From NCBI GenBank assembly GCA_022791575.1, contig JAAVZI010000039.1:1-64000 (forward strand): 64,000 nucleotides of DNA, written 5' to 3'. The number at the start of each line of letters is the position of its first letter. Within the stretch, counting starts at the first letter, position 1. This document shows positions 17,750 through 25,662 of the stretch, piece after piece. The position numbers and the translations under genes were made by a program. Below the pieces are notes generated by a model. It ran no database searches. It was not told the origin of the DNA and was given only the letters and a program-made list of their open reading frames with translations. Source of the DNA: Lachnospiraceae bacterium (GTDB taxonomy: Bacteria; Bacillota; Clostridia; Lachnospirales; Lachnospiraceae).

Positions 17750-18058
17750 TTAGTCAATTACATCGCCAGTTGTCTTGGCATAACGTACTTTAGAGTTACC
17801 TTCCATCTTGTAACCAAGCCTTGTAACTTTGCCTTTGTGTACGTACATAACATTAGAAGCATCAATAGGAGCTTCTTTCTGGATAATTCCGCCAGCCTGA
17901 TTTGCTGCATTAGCCTTGGTATGCTTGGAAACCATTGCGATTCCCTCTACAATTACCTTATTTTTCTTTCTGTCGATGGAAAGAATCTTTCCCTCTTTAT
18001 CTTTATCCTTACCTGTAATTACACGAACGGTATCACCTTTTTTAAGCTTTGTTGCCAT
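17750..18058 (-). CDS. rplX: Ribosomal protein L24
   Basis: 102 residues with a KOW motif ([20 protein letters not shown]), one of the two 50S assembly-initiator proteins, near the exit tunnel. The tail [17 protein letters not shown] is normal. 13 bp after rplN, 22 bp before the TTG start of rplE. Confidence 0.97.
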   Translation of the reverse strand: MATKLKKGDTVRVITGKDKDKEGKILSIDRKKNKVIVEGIAMVSKHTKANAANQAGGIIQKEAPIDASNVMYVHKGKVTRLGYKMEGNSKVRYAKTTGDVID

Positions 18059-18071
18059 CTTTTGACACCTC

Positions 18072-18440
18072 CTATAATACTTCCGGTGCTAAAGAAACAA
18101 TTTTCATAAACTGTTTCTCTCTTAATTCTCTGGCTACCGGTCCAAAAATACGTGTTCCTCTTGGATTCTTGTCATCTTTAATAATGACTGCTGCATTCTC
18201 ATCAAATCTGATATAAGATCCATCTTTACGGCGCGCACCCTTTACGGTACGTACAACTACGGCTTTTACCACATCACCTTTTTTTACAACACCGCCTGGC
18301 GTTGCATCTTTAACCGTAGCAACAATCACATCTCCTATATTCGCATATCTTCTAGTTGAACCGCCCATAACGCGGATGCAAAGCAATTCTTTTGCACCAG
18401 TGTTATCTGCAACTTTCAGTCTAGTTTCCTGCTGTATCAT
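18072..18440 (-). CDS. rplN: Ribosomal protein L14
   Basis: 122 residues. 50S protein at the subunit interface. [20 protein letters not shown] opens the protein and [20 protein letters not shown] is the typical central signature; it ends [10 protein letters not shown]. Between rpsQ and rplX. Confidence 0.97.
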   Translation of the reverse strand: MIQQETRLKVADNTGAKELLCIRVMGGSTRRYANIGDVIVATVKDATPGGVVKKGDVVKAVVVRTVKGARRKDGSYIRFDENAAVIIKDDKNPRGTRIFGPVARELREKQFMKIVSLAPEVL

Positions 18441-18485
18441 GCGGATAACCTCCTTTAATAATCCTGCCCGATCTTACGGCTAATC

Positions 18486-18740
18486 TTATTTTACTCTTTC
18501 GATAATCTCTACAAGTCTCCATCTCTTGTCCTTAGACAGCGGTCTTGTCTCCATTACCTTTACTGTATCGCCGATATTGCATTCGTTGTTTTCGTCATGT
18601 GCCTTTAACTTGTAGGTTCTCTTCACAATCTTCTTGTAAAGAGGATGCTTTACATGATCTTCAACAGCTACTACAATAGTTTTCTGCATTTTATTGCTGA
18701 CTACTTTACCTGTACGTGTTTTTCTTAAATTTCTTTCCAC
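18486..18740 (-). CDS. rpsQ: Ribosomal protein S17
   Basis: 84 residues, OB-fold 30S primary binder. [19 protein letters not shown] and the conserved [22 protein letters not shown]-type segment identify it. The start is GTG (18738-18740), with GGAG upstream. 38 bp after rpmC. Confidence 0.96.
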   Translation of the reverse strand: MERNLRKTRTGKVVSNKMQKTIVVAVEDHVKHPLYKKIVKRTYKLKAHDENNECNIGDTVKVMETRPLSKDKRWRLVEIIERVK

Positions 18741-18778
18741 AACAGTAGCTCCTTTCTACGGTTTATTCCCAGTGCGGA

Positions 18779-18988
18779 TTATTCAGCGACCTTCTGCTTC
18801 TCAGCAATAATAGTCTGAATCCTCGCTATATTCTTTCTTACTTCTTTAATTCTGCTTGTATTGTCCAGCTGGTTTGTTGCATTCTGGAACCTTAAATTGA
18901 AAAGCTCTTTCTTAGCAGCTACTAATTGTTCCTGTAAATCTGTAGCTGATTGTCCTCTTAAATCTTCTACATACTTATTAATTTTCAC
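18779..18988 (-). CDS. rpmC: Ribosomal protein L29
   Basis: 69 residues from GTG at 18988. Small helical-hairpin 50S protein at the exit tunnel, where trigger factor and SRP dock. Conserved [18 protein letters not shown] and [15 protein letters not shown]. The GTG at 18988 has AAGGCGG 8 nt upstream and gives the family N-terminus [10 protein letters not shown]; a GTG three codons earlier is too close to that site. Overlaps the end of rplP by 11 bp. Confidence 0.94.
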   Translation of the reverse strand: MKINKYVEDLRGQSATDLQEQLVAAKKELFNLRFQNATNQLDNTSRIKEVRKNIARIQTIIAEKQKVAE

Positions 18989-19415
18989 TGTTATCACCGC
19001 CTTCTAAATCTGCACGAGAAACCACTTTACATTTACATGGCAACTTGTGTGTTGCAAGACGTAAAGCTTCTTTAGCTACTTCTTCCGGTACTCCGGAAAT
19101 CTCAAACATAACACGACCTGGTTTCACAACTGCTACCCAGTACTCCAAAGCTCCTTTACCGGAACCCATACGGGTTTCAGCTGGCTTAGCTGTCACTGGT
19201 TTATCTGGAAAGATTTTAATCCAAACTTTACCACCACGCTTAATATAACGTGTCATCGCAATACGGGCTGCCTCTATCTGGTTGGAACGAATCCAGCATG
19301 GCTCTAATGCCACAATACCATATTCACCATTGGAAATCTTATTGCCTCTTAAAGCTTTTCCCTTCATGGAGCCACGGAACTGCTTACGATGTTTTACTCT
19401 CTTCGGCATTAACAT
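18978..19415 (-). CDS. rplP: Ribosomal protein L16
   Basis: 145 residues. 50S protein near the A-site tRNA elbow and needed for peptidyltransferase-centre architecture. [19 protein letters not shown] at the N-terminus and KWIKIFP-like [11 protein letters not shown], then [18 protein letters not shown], are family signatures. Its ATG overlaps the rpsC stop by one base (TAATG). Confidence 0.97.
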   Translation of the reverse strand: MLMPKRVKHRKQFRGSMKGKALRGNKISNGEYGIVALEPCWIRSNQIEAARIAMTRYIKRGGKVWIKIFPDKPVTAKPAETRMGSGKGALEYWVAVVKPGRVMFEISGVPEEVAKEALRLATHKLPCKCKVVSRADLEGGDNSEN

Positions 19416-20071
19416 TATTTATCGCTCCCTTCCTTATTTTCTTTCGTTGGAAGAACTTCGCCCTTGTAAATCCAAACTTTTACACCTAATTTTCCATAAG
19501 TTGTATCTGCTTCAGCAAAGCCGTAATCGATATCTGCTCTTAATGTCTGAAGCGGAATCGTTCCCTCGCTGTAGAACTCTGTACGGGCCATATCCGCACC
19601 ACCCAGACGACCAGCTACAGCTGTCTTAATTCCTTTTGCACCAGCTTTCATTGTTCTGGACATAGAGGACTTCATCGCTCTTCTGAAAGAAATACGGTTC
19701 TCTAATTGCAGTGCAATATTCTCTGCAACTAACTGTGCATCCTTATCCGGTCTCTTTACTTCTTTAATATCTACAATTAATTTCTTGGAAGTAAACTTCT
19801 GAACTTCTGCTTTCACCTTATCAATCTCAGCTCCGCCTTTACCGATTACAATACCTGGCTTTGCTGTGTAAATGATAACTTTTACTTTATCAGCAGTTCT
19901 CTCAATCTCTATTTTGGAAATGCCTGCGCTGTATAATTTATTCTTCAAAAATTTTCTGATATTATAATCTTCAACCAAGTAGTCTGCAAATTCTTCTTCT
20001 GCATACCACTTAGAGTCCCAATCCTTAATAATACCGACTCTCAAGCCATGAGGATTCACTTTCTGTCCCAT
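19415..20071 (-). CDS. rpsC: Ribosomal protein S3
   Basis: 218 residues. 30S protein at the mRNA entry tunnel, contributing to helicase activity. N-terminal [20 protein letters not shown], a KH domain (about 40-110) with [15 protein letters not shown], and a C-terminal S3 domain ([17 protein letters not shown]). Overlaps rplP by one base and follows rplV by 11 bp. Confidence 0.97.
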   Translation of the reverse strand: MGQKVNPHGLRVGIIKDWDSKWYAEEEFADYLVEDYNIRKFLKNKLYSAGISKIEIERTADKVKVIIYTAKPGIVIGKGGAEIDKVKAEVQKFTSKKLIVDIKEVKRPDKDAQLVAENIALQLENRISFRRAMKSSMSRTMKAGAKGIKTAVAGRLGGADMARTEFYSEGTIPLQTLRADIDYGFAEADTTYGKLGVKVWIYKGEVLPTKENKEGSDK

Positions 20072-20082
20072 GTTTTACCTCC

Positions 20083-20472
20083 TTATTTCTCATTCAGCAC
20101 GATTGTAATGTGACTTGTTCTCTTCTCGATTCTATAAGCCCTGCCCTGTGCCCTTGGTCTGATTCTCTTCATTGTAGGTCCTTTATTTGCATAACATTCC
20201 TCAATATAGAGGTTTTCCGGGTTCATTCCGTTATTATTCTCTGCATTTGCAATTGCAGATTTTAATAACTTCTCAATCAAGCTTGATGCATATCTCGGAT
20301 TATAAGCTAAAATACCAAGCGCTGTCTGTACGTCTTTTCCTCTAATTGCGTCTAAAACGAAGCATGCTTTCTGTACAGAAACTCTGGCATAAGATAATTT
20401 TGCTGTTGGTCTGGTCTCTTTTGTTCTTTCGTTTCTTTCACGTTTAATTTGGGATCTATGTCCTTTTGCCAC
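20083..20472 (-). CDS. rplV: Ribosomal protein L22
   Basis: 129 residues. 50S protein whose long beta-hairpin lines the exit tunnel and is a macrolide-resistance site in other bacteria. ALGILAYNPRYASSLIEKLL, NAENNNG and the hairpin tip region KGPTMKRIRPRAQGRAYRI are present. Preceded by an unusual 179-bp spacer made of repeated hairpins. Confidence 0.97.
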   Translation of the reverse strand: MAKGHRSQIKRERNERTKETRPTAKLSYARVSVQKACFVLDAIRGKDVQTALGILAYNPRYASSLIEKLLKSAIANAENNNGMNPENLYIEECYANKGPTMKRIRPRAQGRAYRIEKRTSHITIVLNEK

Positions 20473-20486
20473 GACTAGAACCTCCT

Positions 20487-20640
20487 TTCATATTCTAAAG
20501 CCCTGTTTTTAGGGCAGCTTGGTACACTCGCAGAGTGTTTCATTATTTGACGTCCTGTATCACAGGACATATTGCACACCCAAAGGTGTTTCATATTTTA
20601 AAGCCCTGTTTTCTAGGGCAGCCTAGACACCCGAGGGTGT
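20487..20640 (-). repeat. Three tandem double-hairpin units between rpsS and rplV
   Basis: The spacer holds three units of about 50 bp, each with hairpin A then hairpin B then TTTCATATT-like sequence (plus strand). A stems: 20500-20504/20511-20515 (GCCCT/AGGGC), 20552-20557/20563-20568 (GTCCTG/CAGGAC), 20603-20607/20615-20619 (GCCCT/AGGGC). B stems: 20524-20529/20533-20538 (ACACTC/GAGTGT), 20576-20580/20585-20589 (ACACC/GGTGT), 20627-20632/20635-20640 (ACACCC/GGGTGT). Bases change between units but pairing is kept, which argues for selection on structure. No T-tracts follow, so they are not simple terminators. Confidence 0.8.
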
Positions 20641-20651
20641 TTCTCTATTTA

Positions 20652-20933
20652 TTAACGAACTTTTGATTTCTTCTCGTCTTTACCATGTCCTCTGTAAGTT
20701 CTGGTTGCAACAAACTCTCCAAGCTTATGTCCAACCATATCTTCCGTTACATACACCGGAACATGTTTTCTTCCATCATGAACTGCAAATGTATGGCCAA
20801 CGAATGATGGGAAAATCGTAGAACGACGTGACCATGTTTTGATCACAGACTTATTCCCTGATTCGTTCATAGCATCTACTTTCTTCAATAAACTTGCGTC
20901 AGCAAATGGTCCTTTCTTCAGTGAGCGAGCCAT
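20652..20933 (-). CDS. rpsS: Ribosomal protein S19
   Basis: 93 residues. 30S head protein that pairs with S13. [39 protein letters not shown] and [18 protein letters not shown] are all typical. 18 bp after rplB and followed by the repeat-filled spacer before rplV. Confidence 0.97.
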   Translation of the reverse strand: MARSLKKGPFADASLLKKVDAMNESGNKSVIKTWSRRSTIFPSFVGHTFAVHDGRKHVPVYVTEDMVGHKLGEFVATRTYRGHGKDEKKSKVR

Positions 20934-20951
20934 AGGTTCTAACCTCCTTTA

Positions 20952-21794
20952 TTATTTGATTGCCTTACCGTCTCTTCTTCTTACAATTAACTTATTAGAC
21001 TGTTTGTTCTTCTTTCTTGTCTTCAAACCAAGTGCAGGTTTACCCCAAGGTGTACATGGACCTGGACGTCCGATTCCAGTCTTACCTTCACCACCACCGT
21101 GCGGATGGTCATTCGGGTTCATAACGGAACCACGAACTGTAGGTCTGAAGCCCATGTGACGCTTACGTCCTGCCTTACCTACGTTAATCAGGTTATGATC
21201 TGTATTTCCGACAACTCCGACCGTTGCGCGGCAGATAATCGGAACCATTCTCATTTCACCTGAAGGCAATCTGAGGGTTGCATATTTACCTTCCTTAGCC
21301 ATTAACTGTGCACCATTTCCTGCGGAACGAACCATCTGTCCGCCCTTTCCAGGATGGAGTTCAATGTTGTGTACCATGGTACCAACCGGAATCTCTGTCA
21401 ATGGAAGGCAGTTGCCCACTCTTACTTCTGCTCCAACACCGTTCATAACAGTCATACCATCTGTTAATCCTTCTGGTGCAAGAATATATGCTTTCTCACC
21501 GTCTGCATAGCAGATCAGTGCAATGTTGGCTGTTCTGTTCGGATCGTATTCGATACCAATTACTTTAGCCGGAACTCCGTCTTTCTTTCTCTTAAAATCT
21601 ATAATTCTATATTTTCTCTTAGCGCCGCCGCCACGATGTCTTACTGTTATTTTACCCTGATTGTTACGACCAGCTGTTTTCTTTAGAGACACTACTAAGG
21701 ATTTCTCCGGAGTCTTCTTGGTGATTTCACTGAAATCAGAGCCAGTCATATGTCTTCTGGAAGGTGTATATGGGTTATAAGTTTTAATTCCCAT
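20952..21794 (-). CDS. rplB: Ribosomal protein L2
   Basis: 280 residues. One of the most conserved 50S proteins, required for peptidyltransferase activity and subunit joining. [20 protein letters not shown] near the N-terminus and the C-terminal [17 protein letters not shown] with the functional His are present. Usual order rplW-rplB-rpsS. Confidence 0.98.
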   Translation of the reverse strand: MGIKTYNPYTPSRRHMTGSDFSEITKKTPEKSLVVSLKKTAGRNNQGKITVRHRGGGAKRKYRIIDFKRKKDGVPAKVIGIEYDPNRTANIALICYADGEKAYILAPEGLTDGMTVMNGVGAEVRVGNCLPLTEIPVGTMVHNIELHPGKGGQMVRSAGNGAQLMAKEGKYATLRLPSGEMRMVPIICRATVGVVGNTDHNLINVGKAGRKRHMGFRPTVRGSVMNPNDHPHGGGEGKTGIGRPGPCTPWGKPALGLKTRKKNKQSNKLIVRRRDGKAIK

Positions 21795-21834
21795 TACAAA
21801 TTCTCCTTTCTATATTGGTTGTCGTCGATCCCTT

Positions 21835-22134
21835 TTAAAGTCCTTCGAAAATTTCAATTTCTGCACTGTCTGCAGTTAACTGAACGATTGCTTTTTTTGT
21901 TTTGGCTGTTCTGCCGACAACATTTCCTCTTCTTCTTTTCTTGCCGTTGATATTCATGGTATTTACCTTGGAAACTTTAGTTCCTGCAAACATTTTCTCA
22001 ACTGCATCTTTAATCATTGATTTGTTAGCTTCCGGATGAACGAAGAATGTGTATTTCTTTTCAGCCATAGCTGCCATACTTTTCTCAGTAATAACTGGTT
22101 TAAGGATTACGTCATAATACTGTACATTAGCCAT
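21835..22134 (-). CDS. rplW: Ribosomal protein L23
   Basis: 99 residues. Exit-tunnel 50S protein and main docking site for trigger factor, SRP and the Sec translocon. [20 protein letters not shown] and [19 protein letters not shown] are typical, as is the loop [15 protein letters not shown]. Its ATG overlaps the rplD stop by one base (TAATG). Confidence 0.97.
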   Translation of the reverse strand: MANVQYYDVILKPVITEKSMAAMAEKKYTFFVHPEANKSMIKDAVEKMFAGTKVSKVNTMNINGKKRRRGNVVGRTAKTKKAIVQLTADSAEIEIFEGL

Positions 22135-22754
22135 TATGCATACACCTCCTCAATCTTTTCTACAGCTGCCTTTGTTGCAATGACTGTGCTGTATTTCATA
22201 ATATCATATACATTGATTGTGTTGGTCAGTGCGGTCTGTACTGCCGGAAGATTTCTTGCAGACATAACTACATTCTGATCATTCTCATCCAATACAACCA
22301 AAGCCTTATTTACATTTAAGTTCTCAAGTACTGCCTTGAAGTTCTTAGTCTTAATTTCATCCATCTTTAATTCATCTACAACGATGAACTTGTTGTCCTG
22401 AACTCTGGATGTTAAAGCGGACTGCAGAGCCGCTCTCTTTTCTTTTCTATTTAACTTGAAAGAATAATCTCTTGGAGTCGGGGCAAATACAACGCCGCCG
22501 CCTGTCCACTGCGGAGATCTGGTTGAACCCTGTCTTGCATGTCCGGTTCCTTTCTGCCTCCATGGTTTTCTTCCACCGCCGGATACTTCCGAACGTGTCT
22601 TTGCTTTCTGCGTTCCTTGACGCTTGTTGGCAAGATTCTGAACAACTGCCATATGCACTAAGTGCTCATTTACTTCCACACCAAAGACTGCATCATTCAG
22701 TTCCATAGTTCCGACTTCTTTGCCTTCCATATTGTAAACAGATACGTTTGCCAT
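22134..22754 (-). CDS. rplD: Ribosomal protein L4
   Basis: 206 residues. 50S protein with an extended tunnel loop (about residues 45-95; [20 protein letters not shown], then [17 protein letters not shown]). In E. coli it also represses the S10 operon by acting on the leader; whether it does so here on the structured leader at 23931-24044 is an open question. Lies 29 bp after rplC. Confidence 0.97.
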   Translation of the reverse strand: MANVSVYNMEGKEVGTMELNDAVFGVEVNEHLVHMAVVQNLANKRQGTQKAKTRSEVSGGGRKPWRQKGTGHARQGSTRSPQWTGGGVVFAPTPRDYSFKLNRKEKRAALQSALTSRVQDNKFIVVDELKMDEIKTKNFKAVLENLNVNKALVVLDENDQNVVMSARNLPAVQTALTNTINVYDIMKYSTVIATKAAVEKIEEVYA

Positions 22755-22783
22755 CTGTGTTTTCCTCCTTTCTTATAAGAGCA

Positions 22784-23419
22784 TTAAACAACTGCCTTAA
22801 CGGTTTCTTTGATTGTTACCAGGCATTTCTTCGGTCCCGGTACTGCACCCTTTACTAATAAAAGGTTCTGATCTGCATCTACCCTTACAACCTCTAAATT
22901 CTGAATGGTAACTCTCTTGTGTCCCATATGTCCTGGCATTTTCTTGCCTTTGAACACCTTGCTGGGGCTGGAACATGCACCATTGGAACCTGCATGGCGA
23001 TGATATTTGGAACCATGTGTCATAGGTCCTCTGGACTGTCCGTGCCGTTTGATTGCACCCTGGAAACCTTTACCTTTGGAAATAGCAGTTGCATCCACCT
23101 TATCTCCTGCTGCAAATACATCCGCTTTGATTTCCTGAGCCAGTGCATACTCTTGTGCATTGTCTAATCTGAATTCTCTTACATATCTCTTATAAGATAC
23201 TCCTGCTTTGTCAAAATGACCTTTTAATGGCTTGTTGATTAATTTTTCTCTTTTATCAACAAAACCAACCTGTACAGCGCTGTAACCGTCGTTCTCAACT
23301 GTCTTAACCTGTGTTACCACACATGGACCAGCTTGAAGTACAGTTACCGGAGTTAATACTCCGTCTTCATTAAAGATCTGTGTCATACCGATCTTTGTAG
23401 CTAAAATCGCTTTCTTCAT
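22784..23419 (-). CDS. rplC: Ribosomal protein L3
   Basis: 211 residues from the ATG at 23419, which has AGGAGG upstream; an in-frame ATG 12 codons earlier lacks one. 50S assembly-initiator protein reaching the peptidyltransferase centre. [20 protein letters not shown], the loop [14 protein letters not shown]-type region ([18 protein letters not shown]) and [13 protein letters not shown] are diagnostic. A 158-bp spacer with hairpins separates it from rpsJ. Confidence 0.97.
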   Translation of the reverse strand: MKKAILATKIGMTQIFNEDGVLTPVTVLQAGPCVVTQVKTVENDGYSAVQVGFVDKREKLINKPLKGHFDKAGVSYKRYVREFRLDNAQEYALAQEIKADVFAAGDKVDATAISKGKGFQGAIKRHGQSRGPMTHGSKYHRHAGSNGACSSPSKVFKGKKMPGHMGHKRVTIQNLEVVRVDADQNLLLVKGAVPGPKKCLVTIKETVKAVV

Positions 23420-23577
23420 TAATAATACCTCCTGTTTTAATCTACAGCGGAACATGGATTCCCATGTTCATCCTAGAACAGTCAATATAAGTGGAACTTA
23501 TGGCTGTGCTTTATGTATCCGCATTGCCATTTACTGTTGCTTCTATATAAACCCTTCAGGATTGTCTCTTCTTAAAA
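23420..23577 (-). other. Hairpin-rich spacer between rpsJ and rplC
   Basis: No gene. Plus-strand inverted repeats include GAACATG / CATGTTC (about 23451-23470) and nested ATAAGT / ACTTAT inside ACAG / CTGT (about 23478-23506). This gap is larger than the usual tens of bases between rpsJ and rplC. Terminator T-tracts are absent. Confidence 0.5.
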
Positions 23578-23895
23578 TTACTTCTGTTTCATCTTGATAT
23601 CAATGTGAACGCCAGCCGGCATTTCCAGTCTGGACAATGCATCAACGGTCTTCTGTGTCGGTGCAATGATATCAATCAGTCTTTTGTGAGTTCTCTGCTC
23701 GAACTGCTCTCTTGAATCCTTGTACTTGTGTACAGCTCTAAGAATTGTAACTACTTCCTTCTTAGTCGGAAGCGGTACTGGTCCGCTCACCTGAGATCCA
23801 TTCTTCTTAACAGTTTCGATGATTTTCTTGGCAGATGCATCAATGATCTGATGATCATATGCTTTCAATGTGATTCTCATTATTTGACTTGCCAT
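23578..23895 (-). CDS. rpsJ: Ribosomal protein S10 (NusE)
   Basis: 105 residues. 30S head protein that also acts with NusB/NusG in transcription antitermination. [38 protein letters not shown] and the end [17 protein letters not shown] are family signatures. First gene of the operon, with promoter at 24136-24164 and a long folded leader. ATG after GAAGGAGG. The str operon (rpsL, rpsG, fusA, tuf) is not upstream here; a plus-strand operon begins instead. Confidence 0.97.
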   Translation of the reverse strand: MASQIMRITLKAYDHQIIDASAKKIIETVKKNGSQVSGPVPLPTKKEVVTILRAVHKYKDSREQFEQRTHKRLIDIIAPTQKTVDALSRLEMPAGVHIDIKMKQK

Positions 23896-23930
23896 AAAAA
23901 AAGTCGCCTCCTTCGCACTTATTTGCAGTA

Positions 23931-24044
23931 CGACAAGCGGTGACTGTACACTCTCCCGTGTGTATCCTAAAATATTTCACACGTCGCTTTGGCATGTTCT
24001 TCATAAAATATGATAAAATGCCTGTATTGTACAGTGACTTGTCG
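23931..24044 (-). promoter_or_regulatory. Structured leader RNA of the S10 operon (candidate regulatory element)
   Basis: In transcript sense, CGACAAG-UC-ACUGUAC (24044 to 24029) can pair with GUACAGU-CACCG-CUUGUCG (23949 to 23931), giving two 7-bp helices around an asymmetric internal loop. Inside are P2 (GGCAU/AUGCC, plus strand 23991-23995/24018-24022, with inner UCAUA/UAUGA) and P3 (CGUGUG/CACACG, 23957-23962/23978-23983), forming a three-way junction. The element ends about 35 nt before the rpsJ start. The position suggests feedback control of ribosomal protein synthesis by an unknown ligand, possibly L4 or another operon product. The fold is drawn by eye. Confidence 0.55.
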
Positions 24045-24135
24045 CCAGTTTCCTAACTTGACATTCGCTCCACGGAAAAACCTGCCCAGCAGCAGCAACC
24101 TCACGCTTCGTCGCTATCATGTCACAGCAACGTCT

Positions 24136-24164
24136 ATTATATAGGATATTTCGGGGAATTGCAA
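24136..24164 (-). promoter_or_regulatory. Sigma-A promoter of the S10 operon
   Basis: Minus strand TTGCAA (24159-24164), 17-bp spacer, perfect TATAAT (24136-24141). Start expected near 24129, giving a leader of about 235 nt ahead of rpsJ. The first ~85 nt of that leader, 5' of the three-way junction, have no clear fold to my eye. Confidence 0.75.
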
Positions 24165-24272
24165 GCATTTTTTTAATTGATAGCCATAAAAAACCAAACA
24201 ATTTTTCTTTCTTACCACAAAATATTTTTGTGCATTTTTACCAATTCCACTGCATGGGATATAAAATGAGAC

Positions 24273-24301
24273 TTGACTGTACAGAAAACAGTGCCTACAA
24301 T
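24273..24301 (+). promoter_or_regulatory. Sigma-A promoter of the acylation operon
   Basis: TTGACT (24273-24278), 17-bp spacer, TACAAT (24296-24301). Transcription would begin near 24308, about 30 nt before the SGNH-hydrolase ATG. It is divergent from the S10 promoter; the two -35 boxes are about 110 bp apart. Confidence 0.75.
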
Positions 24302-24339
24302 AGATTACAACAGAAAATTGTCAAACTAAGGTGAGCACA

Positions 24340-25158
24340 ATGAAAGAACATAGAAATTCCCAAAGATACCATAAACAAGATATAAAAAGACAAAAAAGAC
24401 TGATTATACGTTCTTCTGTTATTCTAATCGCAGCAGCCAGTCTGTTCATTACCTATAGATTCTGGAACAAAAGCAGTCATACTCAGCCAGAGGCCTCTCC
24501 TGAATTAGAAGAAGGCATAGCTATTTTAAAAAATATGGAAGCAAAAGAAGTGATGGCAGTCGAATCCGAAATTCAAGCCGTACATAATCTAACAGCACAG
24601 GCAGAAAAACAAACTTCCGCCGCCCCACAGGAACGGAATCTAAATGAGTGTTATGCTGCAAGCGTGATCATGGGCGATTCGATTGCCGAAGGAATTTCTT
24701 TATATGGATTCTTATCCCCATCCAATGTGATTGCCAAAAAAGGCGCTAGTCTGATTGAAATGGAAGAATTATTAACAACCGCACAGAATCTGAATCCTCA
24801 GAATGTGTTTTTATATGTTGGGTTTAATGATATCGGCCATTGTAAAGGCGATTTGAATAAGTTCCGAAGCAAATATGAGACCTTTATTCTCAAGCTAAAA
24901 GAGGCTCTTCCAGGAGCCAGAATCTATGCAAATGCCCTTTTCCCGGTATTAGATCACTTTATTACAGAATGCGGTTATTATTCTGAGATTAGCAACTGTA
25001 ATCAAATCGTACAGGAATTATGCACGCAGTACAACCTTACTTATATGGATTTTACCAGCCTTGCTCAAGCAGATTCCTATGCCTCAGACGGCTATCATTT
25101 TAAAAAATCATTTTATCCATCTTGGTTATATGGCATGGCGGAGGCGGCAGGATTATGA
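24340..25158 (+). CDS. Membrane-anchored SGNH/GDSL hydrolase
   Basis: 272 residues from ATG at 24340, with AAGGTGA 5 nt upstream; a GTG 3 codons earlier overlaps that site. Basic N-terminus, one membrane segment (about 21-41), a Glu/Ala-rich stalk, then an SGNH esterase/transferase domain (about 105-270). Block I is MGDSIAEG with Ser114, block III is GFNDIG with Asn163, and block V is SDGYHF with Asp250 and His253. The active site faces outside. First gene of a four-gene operon with an MBOAT acyltransferase and a DHHW protein, so it likely transfers or removes an O-acyl group on an exported polymer. Its stop overlaps the next start (ATGA). Confidence 0.85.
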   Translation: MKEHRNSQRYHKQDIKRQKRLIIRSSVILIAAASLFITYRFWNKSSHTQPEASPELEEGIAILKNMEAKEVMAVESEIQAVHNLTAQAEKQTSAAPQERNLNECYAASVIMGDSIAEGISLYGFLSPSNVIAKKGASLIEMEELLTTAQNLNPQNVFLYVGFNDIGHCKGDLNKFRSKYETFILKLKEALPGARIYANALFPVLDHFITECGYYSEISNCNQIVQELCTQYNLTYMDFTSLAQADSYASDGYHFKKSFYPSWLYGMAEAAGL

Positions 25159-25643
25159 GAAAAACAAGCCGTATGTCCATCTTATTAAGCAAATATATCC
25201 TTATTATGTGTATACTGCTGTTTATGTTCCTGGTGTATCGCCATGCCGGCAGCACTACAAAACGTTTTGAAGATACCAGAACAGACTTTTGCCGGGAACT
25301 GAATCTAAAATCTCTATCTGATAACGGGCCCCGGGGCTTAAAACGGTATTATGGATTAAATGCAGAAGACTATGCTGGTATCTTGCTCTATACTGCCAAA
25401 ACCAGCATGTCCGCCGAAGAAATTCTTCTAATACAAGTAAAGGATTCCACACAGCTTAATGAAATCGAACGTGCTATTTCTAAGCGACTGGAAAACCGTA
25501 AAAAAGATTTCGGCAATTATGCCCCGGAACAAACTGCTCTGCTGAAACAGGCACAGTTCACCATAAAAGGAACTTACATATTTATGGCGGTTTCTGAACA
25601 TGCAGAAGATTATAAAGCTGCATTTATCAAAAGCTTATTCTAA
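25155..25643 (+). CDS. DUF4358 membrane-anchored protein
   Basis: 162 residues from the ATG overlapping the previous stop (ATGA, 25155-25158). One N-terminal hydrophobic segment (about 9-24, LLSKYILIMCILLFMFLV), then an extracytoplasmic domain with YYGLNAEDYAGILLY, MSAEEILLIQVKD, and a helix near KRLENRKKDFGNYAP. This pattern (phase of a Tyr-containing N-part, then AEEIL and a helical stretch) matches DUF4358 lipoprotein-like proteins known from Firmicutes. No function is established. Its overlap with the SGNH gene and its place before the MBOAT gene imply a part in the same surface acylation process, perhaps as an adaptor. Confidence 0.7.
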   Translation: MRKTSRMSILLSKYILIMCILLFMFLVYRHAGSTTKRFEDTRTDFCRELNLKSLSDNGPRGLKRYYGLNAEDYAGILLYTAKTSMSAEEILLIQVKDSTQLNEIERAISKRLENRKKDFGNYAPEQTALLKQAQFTIKGTYIFMAVSEHAEDYKAAFIKSLF

Positions 25644-25662
25644 TGTACCAGAGGAGAAGATT

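Noticed and set aside
20487-20640. Tandem repeats considered as a CRISPR array
   Set aside because: Units are hairpin pairs without constant repeats and unique spacers, and there are no cas genes; they lie inside a ribosomal operon.
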